Assembly (NCBI RefSeq): GCF_003050865.1
Contig: NZ_QAOK01000020.1
Coordinates: 1 to 64,000, forward strand
From: Nitrosospira multiformis
Lineage (GTDB): Bacteria; Pseudomonadota; Gammaproteobacteria; Burkholderiales; Nitrosomonadaceae
Direction of reading: 5' to 3'
DNA: 64,000 nt
Shown: one piece after another, positions 37,056 to 44,691 of the stretch
How positions within the stretch are numbered: position 1 is the stretch's first letter
Layout: each line of letters opens with the position of its first letter
Position numbers and translations under genes: made by a program
The notes under the pieces: model-generated
The model's input: the letters and a program-made list of their open reading frames with translations, nothing else
Told to the model about the DNA's origin: nothing
Database searches by the model: none

Positions 37056-37631
37056 TTACGATGATACATTTGGCTCATTACCTCTATCTTCCGGAGCGAC
37101 AAAAGCTATCGTGATGTTATGCACTACGGATTTTCTGGCATCACCGCCTTCGTGTGTGACAGGTAATTTATCGCCATATTTTCTTGGCGCCAGTCGTGCG
37201 GCATACCACTTGCGCGCATCGATGCGCAATTGCGCGCGCGCAATAACCTCCCGGTTTATGACCTCCCGTCCCTTCTCATCGACATACGTATCTCTTGATC
37301 CCTCATCCGAAATTTCGATGATTTCCTCCGCGTAGGCATCCACGCAAAGCTCCTTGGCGCGTTGATATTGGCGCATAAGTTCTTCGTCACTCGCCAGCCA
37401 GTTCCATAAAACCCTCTGACTGATACCAACCTCCACGCACATCGCGCGAGCCGACTTTCCAAGTGAAATGCCAGCAAAGATCGCGTCAACTACCTCACGC
37501 TTCTTTATGGCTCGACTGCTCTTTTTCGGACTCGCAGGCTCTACGCTTATTGCACCCTTTTCTGTTTCCTCGCTGGATATTTCACTCTCGAATTTCCACA
37601 TGTCCGGCTTTATCAGCGCTTCCCTTTCCAT
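37056..37631 (-). CDS. Terminase small subunit
   Basis: A 191-residue DNA-binding protein. Residues about 45-100 hold a helix-turn-helix (EVVDAIFAGISLGKSARAM, VGISQRVLWNWLASD) of the phage terminase small subunit type, followed by the long helix AIxARAQLRIDARKWYA seen in this family. It recognises the packaging site on phage DNA. It lies 17 bp upstream of the large subunit. Confidence 0.85.
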   Translation of the reverse strand: MEREALIKPDMWKFESEISSEETEKGAISVEPASPKKSSRAIKKREVVDAIFAGISLGKSARAMCVEVGISQRVLWNWLASDEELMRQYQRAKELCVDAYAEEIIEISDEGSRDTYVDEKGREVINREVIARAQLRIDARKWYAARLAPRKYGDKLPVTHEGGDARKSVVHNITIAFVAPEDRGNEPNVSS

Positions 37632-37637
37632 TTCCTT

Positions 37638-37997
37638 TTACAGACTCCTCATACCCTTCTTGCATCCTCTCAATGCAGCAAGTAATTTGACCTCACATGC
37701 CGATCTTTCTTCTATTTCCGTACGCAGCGCTCTATTGATCGTCAGAGGGTCGTCCTTGATTGACACGCGATCAATCGCATAGGCCGACTTGCACTCGGAT
37801 GGAGTATCAACGAGACAAGGGACAGCAACAGGTTTCTCGATCACCTGAGTCTGAATCACCGGCTTCCCCGCACAACCGGCCAATAAGGTCGCAAAAACCA
37901 GCGCCAAGTGGGCTAGCAAGCAGCGATTGAATCGCGAGGAGGCGCTATGGGGATACACGGAGTTGAATCTAATCGGTCTGATGGCGGCTCTGCACAT
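37638..37997 (-). CDS. Outer-membrane spanin (Rz1-like lipoprotein)
   Basis: A 119-residue product whose lipobox LLAGC puts the lipidated Cys at about residue 42; the mature part is about 78 residues (CAGKPVIQTQVIEKPVAVPC). The open frame begins inside the Rz-like gene, overlapping by 28 bases in another frame, the classic Rz/Rz1 arrangement. A GTG at 37958 would give a shorter signal. Together with the inner-membrane partner it would fuse the two membranes at lysis. Confidence 0.72.
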   Translation of the reverse strand: MCRAAIRPIRFNSVYPHSASSRFNRCLLAHLALVFATLLAGCAGKPVIQTQVIEKPVAVPCLVDTPSECKSAYAIDRVSIKDDPLTINRALRTEIEERSACEVKLLAALRGCKKGMRSL

Positions 37998-38403
37998 ACT
38001 CTATCTGCTCTCTCGTGATTGCCTCATACTGATGCTCGGGTGCTACTGATGGAAGGGTGCGTATTTTCTTTGCATGACTCGTGTGCTTTGCTGCAGCAGC
38101 AGTCGCATGACGCATCGCCTCGGCTGCCGTTTTTTCTCTCTCAGCCGCCACTTCTGTCAACGTGCTCATCGCTGTCCTCACCGACTGGATATCCAATGCG
38201 CACTTTTCGTTTGCTGCCGACAATACTGCATTCTGGGAACTCAAGCGCTGCATCTGCGATTCAGCTCGCCAATCACTGACAAAGTATCCACCGGTAAAAG
38301 CAAGCGCTGCAAAAATGGCAACCAGGATTACTGTAATCCTTGGTCTGATTGCCTCAATTACTGGCTTGATGGCACCAATCATTGATTTGATTGCCGTAAT
38401 CAT
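37969..38403 (-). CDS. Inner-membrane spanin (Rz-like)
   Basis: The ATG at 38403 gives a 144-residue product (MITAIKSMIGAIKPVIEAI). One membrane helix (about 25-45, ITVILVAIFAALAFTGG) is followed by a periplasmic coiled coil (MQRLSSQNAVLSAANEKCA, then a Thr/Glu/Ala-rich helix). Together with the overlapping Rz1-like lipoprotein gene this fits an i-spanin/o-spanin pair. It is the first gene of the prophage late transcript. Confidence 0.7.
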   Translation of the reverse strand: MITAIKSMIGAIKPVIEAIRPRITVILVAIFAALAFTGGYFVSDWRAESQMQRLSSQNAVLSAANEKCALDIQSVRTAMSTLTEVAAEREKTAAEAMRHATAAAAKHTSHAKKIRTLPSVAPEHQYEAITREQIEYVQSRHQTD

Positions 38404-38456
38404 TTTCTCGTAAACATTTGTGTTGTTGCCTCGAAAAATCCGCGAGAAGCGGACAT

Positions 38457-38480
38457 AAAAAAACCCGCTCGAGGCGGGTT
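38457..38480 (-). terminator. Terminator just upstream of prophage Rz-like gene
   Basis: AACCCGC (38462-38468) pairs with GCGGGTT (38474-38480) around TCGAG; on the minus strand the stem is followed by a run of seven T. It lies about 55 bases before the start of the Rz-like gene and downstream of the leader. Confidence 0.85.
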
Positions 38481-38890
38481 GGCTATTACTGCAAATACCG
38501 GATACGGGCTTAGAATTAACTGAACGTGTGAACAGCTGATCTAGAGCTGCCCTCCATCCTTTGTCTTCCATTCGCTCCGATCTGAGTTGCAGGATCGAGG
38601 TGATGAACGAGACAGATGATGAGCGAGACTTAAGGGATGCTTATCGAAGCACCGCGTCTATCGACTGTTTCAGCTCCGTCTTCTGACATCAATAACGAAA
38701 CTGTAAGATGCTAAGCAGGCATCGCACACCGGTTCAATTATTTTCTGACACCATAGAAGGTACAGTTTCTTGCAAACATTTTTATCTTCCGCCAAAGTTT
38801 TATTACCTCTGCTATTACAAGTAAAAAATAGCTTACTTGCCGATCTTTCTTATTTGATACTATGCGTGGGTATCAGGCTTCAACAGACAA

Positions 38891-38913
38891 TAAAAAACCC
38901 GCACTAGACGGGT
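38891..38913 (-). terminator. Terminator at the end of the late leader
   Basis: On the minus strand ACCCG (38913-38909) pairs with CGGGT (38901-38897) around a 7-base loop, followed by TTTTTTATTG. It lies about 65-85 bases after the predicted start of transcription. Confidence 0.72.
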
Positions 38914-38977
38914 GGATGTACAACCGCTACAGCGGAGTTTTTAGTTTTGTGATCGTGCACGACAATCCACAATATGG
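38891..38977 (-). ncRNA. Predicted short leader RNA or sRNA upstream of late genes
   Basis: A transcript from the consensus promoter at 39011-38984 to the terminator at 38891-38913 would be about 87 nt. It carries the palindrome TCGTGCACGA (38953-38962), a small hairpin CCGCT-AC-AGCGG (38924-38935) and the terminator stem. It contains no reading frame of useful length. It could be a free sRNA or the attenuated leader of the late operon. Confidence 0.45.
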
Positions 38978-38983
38978 AGATGA

Positions 38984-39011
38984 ATTATACACCGTTACCG
39001 GCTATTGTCAA
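38984..39011 (-). promoter_or_regulatory. Consensus sigma70 promoter of prophage late module
   Basis: TTGACA (39011-39006) and TATAAT (38989-38984) on the minus strand are both perfect matches to consensus, with a 16-bp spacer. It points toward the Rz-like gene and the terminase. Confidence 0.82.
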
Positions 39012-39084
39012 GCTATTTGTTGTCCTCAACTTGATCTTTAAGAGAAAGGGATTTTTTCCCCTGAATTATCCAATCACAGCAAAA

Positions 39085-39112
39085 TTGATTTTTCTCCCGT
39101 CAGTGTTATAAA
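39085..39112 (+). promoter_or_regulatory. Sigma70-type promoter of exported-protein gene
   Basis: TTGATT (39085-39090) and TATAAA (39107-39112) are spaced by 16 bp, so transcription would begin near 39119, about 75 bases before the GTG start. Confidence 0.6.
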
Positions 39113-39194
39113 TTAAAGGTTGTTGGGTCGTCCACTAAATACCATCCTATCTCCTGCTTCCAAAGTCTTATCCATACTTTTTAAGCGAAATTCT

Positions 39195-39791
39195 GTGATA
39201 AAAAAACTCGTAACGCTTCTTATATTTGGTCTGCCATATTCAAATAACGCAACAGCACAAGAGTTGGGGTCGGGAGAGATGGATGCACCAGAAGGCGCTG
39301 TTCTGATAGCCGGACCCACAGCGGAATTGACGCAAAGTGTCCCTGGCAGCTCTTTTTACCCGTCCTTTTATTCCCCAACACCCGTAAATCAGCCTGGCGT
39401 ATTCGCACAAGCTCATGGTGGCACCCCGCTCAACACGCATTTGTTTGGCCGGTCAATCATTGTGCTGCCCATGCAGCCTTATATTGATCCGGTATCCGGC
39501 TTTCAATACCCCGGCAGCTACATGCCGCCCGGGACACCTCTTCACGGATTCAACGGCTATATCATTTGTAATCCCCCCAATCTGAACAGAGATGCAGTTG
39601 CAGAAGCAGCGGCAGGAACAGGTGCCCAACGAGTAATCAAGATCACCTCAACGCGATCCCCCTCCATACCGGGGTATTCAGGACCATGCCCTATCTACAC
39701 GATAAATGGCGAGCTTCCATCCCAGAAAAGTCATAGCACAATTTTGCCTCGTAGAACGCCACCTACGCGACAACAAGGGGAGCATCAATGA
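39195..39791 (+). CDS. Exported proline/glycine-rich protein
   Basis: I choose the GTG at 39195 because it gives a proper signal peptide (MIKKLVTLLIFGLPYSNNATAQ) and AAGCGA stands upstream; the open frame extends further up to a TTG. The 198-residue product is rich in Pro, Gly, Ser and Tyr in the middle (SFYPSFYSPTPVNQPG), has two Cys (YIICNPP, GPCPIYTING) and a basic end. Unknown family; possibly a periplasmic or surface protein. It directly adjoins the prophage boundary and has its own promoter. Confidence 0.6.
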   Translation: MIKKLVTLLIFGLPYSNNATAQELGSGEMDAPEGAVLIAGPTAELTQSVPGSSFYPSFYSPTPVNQPGVFAQAHGGTPLNTHLFGRSIIVLPMQPYIDPVSGFQYPGSYMPPGTPLHGFNGYIICNPPNLNRDAVAEAAAGTGAQRVIKITSTRSPSIPGYSGPCPIYTINGELPSQKSHSTILPRRTPPTRQQGEHQ

Positions 39792-40027
39792 TTTAACACG
39801 ATAGCAGCACTCAATGACTATCTCTTTGCAGCCGGCCTGTCCATCAAAGGGAGCGTGTGTGCCAAATCGTGTGCGCAATCGTTACAGGGACGGAACGGTG
39901 AATGGACTTACCAGCCGGGCGGCTCTACTCGAAAACGAAGCAGTGTGTCAAATTTTCTACAACGAATTCACCGCCAAACTGGGATTGCGAACTGAATTAT
40001 CCATGCTGTCCCATCATACGAAATTGA

Positions 40028-41794
40028 TCAGGCAAAAATCTGCTTTACTGTCTCTCTGAAGATTTCCCTCGAGTCTGAATCACCTTGCATGATTGCTGAG
40101 GTATAGGCTCTCGCCTGTTTGAAAGTGACATGGGGTGGCAACGGTGGCACGTTCGGATCGGTACATGCCTCGAACACCACCGGTCGATCTGCGGTCAAGG
40201 CCCAATCCCACGCGCTGGCGATATTTTCCGGGCGATCGACGCGTATACCGTGCAGACCAATCAATTTTGCATAACTTGCGTATGGGACATCCGGAAGATC
40301 CTGAGCAGCATCGAATTTCGGATCACCCTCAGTGGCCCTCTGCTCCCAGGTTACCAGGTTCAGATCGCGATTATTCAAAACCAGTACCACTAGCCGTGGA
40401 TCGCTCCAATGCCGCCAGTATTTGACGATGGTAATGAGCTCGTTCATGCCATTCATTTGCATGGCGCCATCTCCTGTCACGGCTATTACCACCCTGTCAG
40501 GGTACGCAAATTTAGCCGCGATCGCATAGGGCACGGCTGATCCCATCGTAGCAAGACCGCCAGAGAGCGAAGCCATCATGCCTTTACGGATTCGAATATC
40601 TCGCGCATACCAGAAAGTTGAAGAACCTGAATCGCCTGTGAGAATGCAATTATCCGGAAGCCGTGGCGATAACTCGTAGAATACGCGCTGGGGATTGATG
40701 GGGTTTGCCGGCTCCATCGCTCTTGCCTCGATTTTCTTCCACCACTCCTCGACATTGCTCTCGATACGATTGCGCCACGTACGGTATTCCTTCCTTTTAA
40801 GTAACGGTATCAACAGCTTTAGCGTATCCTCACTATTCCCGACGAGGTTTACCTCCATCGGGTACCGCATGCTCATCATTCGTCCATCGATATCGATCTG
40901 GACGCCGCGCGCCTGCCCCTCCTCAGGCAGAAATTCGGAATAGGGAAAGCTGGAACCGATCATCAGAAGTGTGTCGCACTCCGTCATCATGCTGTAGCTC
41001 GGCTTTGTGCCCAGCATGCCGATTGTCCCTGTCACATAAGGCAGATCGTCAGGGACCGCGGTTTTTCCCAGGAGCGCCTTGGCAATTCCCGCGCCGAGCA
41101 GATCAGCCACCTGGAGAATTTCACTTGCTGCGTTCAATGCTCCCGCGCCAACCAGAATCGCTACCTTCGACCCATCGTTCAGCACATCCGCTGCCCGTTG
41201 CACGTCCTCAATCTCTGGAACCACGTGGGGAGGCTGATATCCTACTCCCGAATAAATCGTGCCATGTTCGTGAGGGGGTTTCACAAACTCCATGTCCTGG
41301 ATGTCATTGGGAACGATAACGCAGCATACGTTATGCTCGGCCTTTGCAATACGCATAGCCCGATCGAGCACATGGCGCGCTTGCCCTGGCGTTGTCACAA
41401 TATGAACATACTCATGCGCCACATCCTTGAAGAGTGAAACGAGATCGACTTCCTGCTGGTAGCTGCCCCCCAGAGCGGTACGTTTCTGCTGACCCACTAT
41501 CGCCACCACCGGCTGATGATCAAGCTTGGCATCATATAAACCGTTGAGCAGGTGGATGGCTCCTGGGCCCGAGGTAGCCAGACAAACACCCACCTCCCCG
41601 GTAAACTTGGCGTGCGCGCACGCCATGAACGCCGACATCTCTTCATGCCTGACCTGGATAAATTCGAGCTTATCTGAAGCTCGATTGATTGCCCCCATAA
41701 TGCCGTTGATGCCGTCACCAGGAAGGCCAAAGATACGTTTTACTCCCCATTCGGACAAACGCCGAACCAGGAAATCGCTGACCGTTTCTTTCAT
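40028..41794 (-). CDS. TPP-dependent pyruvate oxidase / PoxB-like enzyme
   Basis: A 588-residue enzyme with the three TPP-enzyme domains. The catalytic Glu lies in FIQVRHEEMSAFMACAHAKF (about residue 52), the central FAD/nucleotide-type domain at about 190-340, and the TPP motif is GDGAMQMNGMNELITIVKYW...NN at about 435-470. Closest types are pyruvate:quinone oxidoreductase (PoxB), which makes acetate and CO2 from pyruvate, and acetolactate synthase-like enzymes; the sequence alone does not fix which. It is the last gene of the probable pirin operon. Confidence 0.82.
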   Translation of the reverse strand: MKETVSDFLVRRLSEWGVKRIFGLPGDGINGIMGAINRASDKLEFIQVRHEEMSAFMACAHAKFTGEVGVCLATSGPGAIHLLNGLYDAKLDHQPVVAIVGQQKRTALGGSYQQEVDLVSLFKDVAHEYVHIVTTPGQARHVLDRAMRIAKAEHNVCCVIVPNDIQDMEFVKPPHEHGTIYSGVGYQPPHVVPEIEDVQRAADVLNDGSKVAILVGAGALNAASEILQVADLLGAGIAKALLGKTAVPDDLPYVTGTIGMLGTKPSYSMMTECDTLLMIGSSFPYSEFLPEEGQARGVQIDIDGRMMSMRYPMEVNLVGNSEDTLKLLIPLLKRKEYRTWRNRIESNVEEWWKKIEARAMEPANPINPQRVFYELSPRLPDNCILTGDSGSSTFWYARDIRIRKGMMASLSGGLATMGSAVPYAIAAKFAYPDRVVIAVTGDGAMQMNGMNELITIVKYWRHWSDPRLVVLVLNNRDLNLVTWEQRATEGDPKFDAAQDLPDVPYASYAKLIGLHGIRVDRPENIASAWDWALTADRPVVFEACTDPNVPPLPPHVTFKQARAYTSAIMQGDSDSREIFRETVKQIFA

Positions 41795-41949
41795 GATCGA
41801 ACTCTGTTGGGAATATTATTGCTCCGAAACATCGCATAAATATGCATGAAACATTGTGCGGTAGCTCACGGTAGCAACATAAACCCGGACTTTTGTCAGC
41901 ATTTTCCCCTGCTATCCGGATCGGAGTGCCAAATGCCATTGCAGGGCTG

Positions 41950-42560
41950 TCATACAGGCCTCACTCTTATCACATCGGGATCATCCGCAAACTCCAATAG
42001 CAGGCGGCGTACACGTTCCTGCCATGCCTGGGCAAACGCCCCGCGTTGCAGGTCGTTGGCATGACCCTCCAGGATGGCCATCAACCGCTCTCCTTGAGCG
42101 GGATCCGCCGGCACCGGCGAGACGTTGAGATGCACTGCCACGCTTGCACCCGTATCGAGGCGTTTGAAGTTAATCGCCTCCCCTTCCCGTTGCTCCGCGA
42201 AAGTGAGCAGACCCTGGCGTCGGAATTGTCCGCGAATGCCATGAAAACCGTTGCTAGACGCAGCGCCGTGAGCAAAGTCAGTACTTGCGCCATGACACCC
42301 GTCACACCTTCCTGCTCTGGCGCCGGCATATACACGGCAATATTACCGCGTTCCGCAGGCTCATCAGGGTACAGAGCGGCCAATGCAGCACGCCCCACCA
42401 GGAACGCACCCGCAACTGTAGGGCAGGAATGTCCAGCGAGGCGTACGGCATCAACATAACGGTATTCCAGCACGCCGTCGCGCGCCGCCCCGAGCATAGC
42501 GGCGAATGGATCGCGAGTGCGTATCACAGGCGCTTTTTCATAGAAATCGGGAAAATGCAT
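41950..42560 (-). pseudogene. FmdE-like protein gene, broken by a frameshift
   Basis: A good start (ATG at 42560, AAGGAG seven bases upstream) opens MHFPDFYEKAPVIRTRDP and continues with RLAGHSCPTVAGAFLVGR, marks of the FmdE domain of formylmethanofuran dehydrogenase subunit E-like proteins, which bind metal through the His-Cys pair. Near 42260-42270 the frame is lost by one base: the next frame continues sensibly as SNGFHGIRGQFRRQG, then INFKRLDTGASVAVHLNVSP and ends DDPDVIRVRPV at 41950. Restoring one G at about 42265 gives a full protein of about 203 residues. It is either a recent pseudogene or a sequencing error. Confidence 0.8.
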
Positions 42561-42614
42561 ACGTCTCCTTTTGACTAACAGATTTTCTGGAAAAACGTGA
42601 GCGGTCTGCACAGG

Positions 42615-43016
42615 CTATACATCCGCATTGATAATGCATAAATGCGATTGCAACTGCGGAAAAGCGATTCGTTCCTCGTAACGCACGTGCGAGCCAAGAA
42701 GCTCGCCGAACCGGCGTAACCGGTCTATCGGGGTGAGATCGCAGGTATTGCAGGCCAGCCTCCGCAACTCTTCGTGTTCTGCGCGAATTCGTGCTGCCAC
42801 TTCTGCAGCGAACGCGCCCCCCACAGTTTCCAGCAGCCGTTCCTCCACCTCGAAATGCCGGACTAGAAGCGTAGCCCAATGGCTCTCGATATCCCTGATA
42901 GCTGCGGATAATACGACGGGGTCGCCGGTACTGGCTGCACGTCGCGCATCCCGCGCCACTACCAGTGAAGTATGGTGTTCACGGGATAACGAGAGCAAGG
43001 CGCCAATCCGGGGCAT
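42615..43016 (-). CDS. Hemerythrin-like (HHE) domain protein
   Basis: A 133-residue four-helix protein. Iron-ligand candidates are His14-His15 (SREHHTSL), HWATLLVRHFEVEERLL (His, Glu in helix 2), AEHEELRR, and GSHVRYEERIAFPQL at the end. Hemerythrin-like proteins bind a di-iron centre and handle O2, NO or iron. It sits between the FMN reductase and the FmdE-like gene on the same strand. The ribosome site is weak, which suggests coupled translation. Confidence 0.82.
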   Translation of the reverse strand: MPRIGALLSLSREHHTSLVVARDARRAASTGDPVVLSAAIRDIESHWATLLVRHFEVEERLLETVGGAFAAEVAARIRAEHEELRRLACNTCDLTPIDRLRRFGELLGSHVRYEERIAFPQLQSHLCIINADV

Positions 43017-43061
43017 TTCAAGGGTGATAATGAGGTTGCCGACGACAAGCCAGGGTTAAAG

Positions 43062-43628
43062 TCATTGCCGCATTGTTTTCAACGCCACTGCCCACTTATG
43101 CAGTTCATTGAGCAGCGATGTACCCGAACTTATATGATGTTCGTTCGGCACAAAATTCTCGATATCGTCCAGATGTGCCGACACATTCTGGATCGCAACC
43201 GCCTCCACCATAGGCATCACTTTCAGTGTCGTAAGGGTAAGTTTTTCAACCAGTGCTGCGCGCATGCCACCTGAGATTCCGCCGTAGCTTACCAATGCCG
43301 CAGGCTTATAATTCCATTCCTTGTAAACATAATTGAGCGCATTCAGGAGAGAAGGTGGAGCTCCGAAATTATATTCCGGCGTCACAAATACATAGGCATC
43401 TGCCGAACTCACGCTCGCCGCCCACTTCTTCGTATGCTCATGCTGGTAGTGCTGACGGACCGGATGTTCGGGTTCATCATATATCGGCAGATTGAATTCC
43501 TCCAGATCGATCAGCACCGCCTCAAATTTTCCGTGCTGTACGGCAAATTCATGAAACCATCTGGCAACGGAGGGTCCCACCCGGCCGGGCCGTGTACTGC
43601 AGATAATGATGTGAAGTCTAAGAGTCAT
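43062..43628 (-). CDS. NAD(P)H-dependent FMN reductase
   Basis: The start at 43628 has AAAGGA seven bases upstream; an ATG six codons earlier is less well placed. The 188-residue product has the flavodoxin-like fold of the NADPH-dependent FMN reductase family: HIIICSTRPGRVGPSVARW binds the flavin phosphate, and VFVTPEYNFGAPPSLLNALN is the second flavin loop. It reduces flavins, quinones or chromate-like oxidants with NAD(P)H. It is in the pirin operon, so a role in redox stress is likely. Confidence 0.88.
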   Translation of the reverse strand: MTLRLHIIICSTRPGRVGPSVARWFHEFAVQHGKFEAVLIDLEEFNLPIYDEPEHPVRQHYQHEHTKKWAASVSSADAYVFVTPEYNFGAPPSLLNALNYVYKEWNYKPAALVSYGGISGGMRAALVEKLTLTTLKVMPMVEAVAIQNVSAHLDDIENFVPNEHHISSGTSLLNELHKWAVALKTMRQ

Positions 43629-43712
43629 GTTTTTCCTTTCGTTCATTGTGATAGCTAAAAGCGAAGGAACGAATTCCTGCTATCCGCTCCCGCCGGAAAC
43701 AGCAAACTGGGA

Positions 43713-44579
43713 CTAATGGGTTATTTGCCCGAAGCGACCACTGTTGAAATCATTCATGGCCTGGATAATTTCCTGCTGGCTGTTCATCACGAAGGGGCCG
43801 TGACCAACAATGGGCTCGTCAATGGGTTCGCCGCTTAGCAGCAATACTACAGCGTCGTTGTTGGCTTCAATCGAGAGGTCTTGACCCGCCCGATCCAATA
43901 CCACCATCTGCGCCTCAAGAGCAACTGTTTCGCTATTCACGAGCACGGTCCCATGCAGAACAATCACTGCCGTGTTCCATCCTTCAGGAAGTGTCAATTC
44001 TGTGATCCCTCCCTGTTTCAGTCGCATGTCCCAGACGTGCATTGGCGTGAAGGTTCTGGCTGGACCCGCATGACCGGCATACTCGCCTGCAATTACGCGA
44101 ACCGTTCCCGTCTCGTCAGGGAGTGCTACCCTTGGGATATCACGGTCGAGGATGGCTTGATAGCCAGGCGCAGTCATTTTGTCCCTGGCTGGCAGATTCA
44201 CCCACAACTGTACCATTTCCAGTATGCCTCCGGATTCAATGAATGCTGGGGAATGGAACTCCTCATGCAGGATGCCTCCGCCCGCCGTCATCCACTGCAC
44301 ATCACCTGGACCGATAGTTCCACCTTGACCGGTCGAGTCGCGGTGCGCCACCTCACCTTTGTAAACGATGGTGACTGTCTCAAAACCACGGTGCGGATGT
44401 TTGCCCACACCGCGAGGCCTGTCAGCAGGTGAAAAATCGGCTGGTCCTGCATAATCGAGCAACAGGAAAGGACTGAGTTGCTTGCCGTGACTTTGGTACG
44501 AGAACATGGAACGCACAGGGAAGCCATCTCCCACCCAATGGGAAGGAGGTGCATTATAAATACCGAGAATTCTTTTCAT
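43713..44579 (-). CDS. Pirin family protein
   Basis: A 288-residue bicupin. The metal site is in GKHPHRGFETVTIVYKGEV (two His) with ILHEEFHS (His and Glu) in the N-terminal cupin, as in quercetinase-like pirins. Pirins act as quercetin dioxygenases or redox-sensing partners of regulators. It is the first gene of the operon and faces the LysR gene across 112 bp that holds a palindromic operator. Confidence 0.92.
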   Translation of the reverse strand: MKRILGIYNAPPSHWVGDGFPVRSMFSYQSHGKQLSPFLLLDYAGPADFSPADRPRGVGKHPHRGFETVTIVYKGEVAHRDSTGQGGTIGPGDVQWMTAGGGILHEEFHSPAFIESGGILEMVQLWVNLPARDKMTAPGYQAILDRDIPRVALPDETGTVRVIAGEYAGHAGPARTFTPMHVWDMRLKQGGITELTLPEGWNTAVIVLHGTVLVNSETVALEAQMVVLDRAGQDLSIEANNDAVVLLLSGEPIDEPIVGHGPFVMNSQQEIIQAMNDFNSGRFGQITH

Positions 44580-44653
44580 GTCGAACTCCTGATTAATAGG
44601 ATGTAATGAAAGTATAGATTCGAAACCAGTAAGTGTGTAGGCTGCTAAAATAG

Positions 44654-44682
44654 CTATCAGAGTCCTATTTTTAGGACGATAG
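44654..44682. promoter_or_regulatory. Palindromic operator between pirin and LysR genes
   Basis: GTCCTA-TTTT-TAGGAC (44662-44677) is a perfect palindrome, flanked by CTATC (44654-44658) and GATAG (44678-44682), which extend the dyad with a 3-base bulge. LysR-type regulators bind such sites between divergent genes. Confidence 0.68.
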
Positions 44683-44691
44683 GCAACTGCT

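Larger units (their letters stand above)
38404..39194. other. Gene-poor prophage boundary with promoters and terminators
   Basis: No convincing gene in about 790 bp. It contains the leader terminators, the late-type promoter and the promoter of the exported-protein gene, listed separately. On the plus strand a 27-codon frame at 38603-38686 (MNETDDERDLRDAYRSTAS, GAGG before the ATG) may be a broken host gene start or chance. No tRNA, integrase or repeat that could serve as an att site was recognised. Confidence 0.6.

Noticed and set aside
17248-39194. Diversity-generating retroelement, looked for because BPP-1-like podophages carry one
   Set aside because: No reverse transcriptase and no template/variable repeat pair was found near the tail genes.
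38404-39194. tRNA gene or att site at the prophage edge
   Set aside because: No clover-leaf or long direct repeat with the 17.2-kb end could be recognised by reading.
39814-40059. 81-codon plus-strand frame
   Set aside because: It overlaps the end of the TPP-enzyme gene, has no ribosome site and no recognisable domain.
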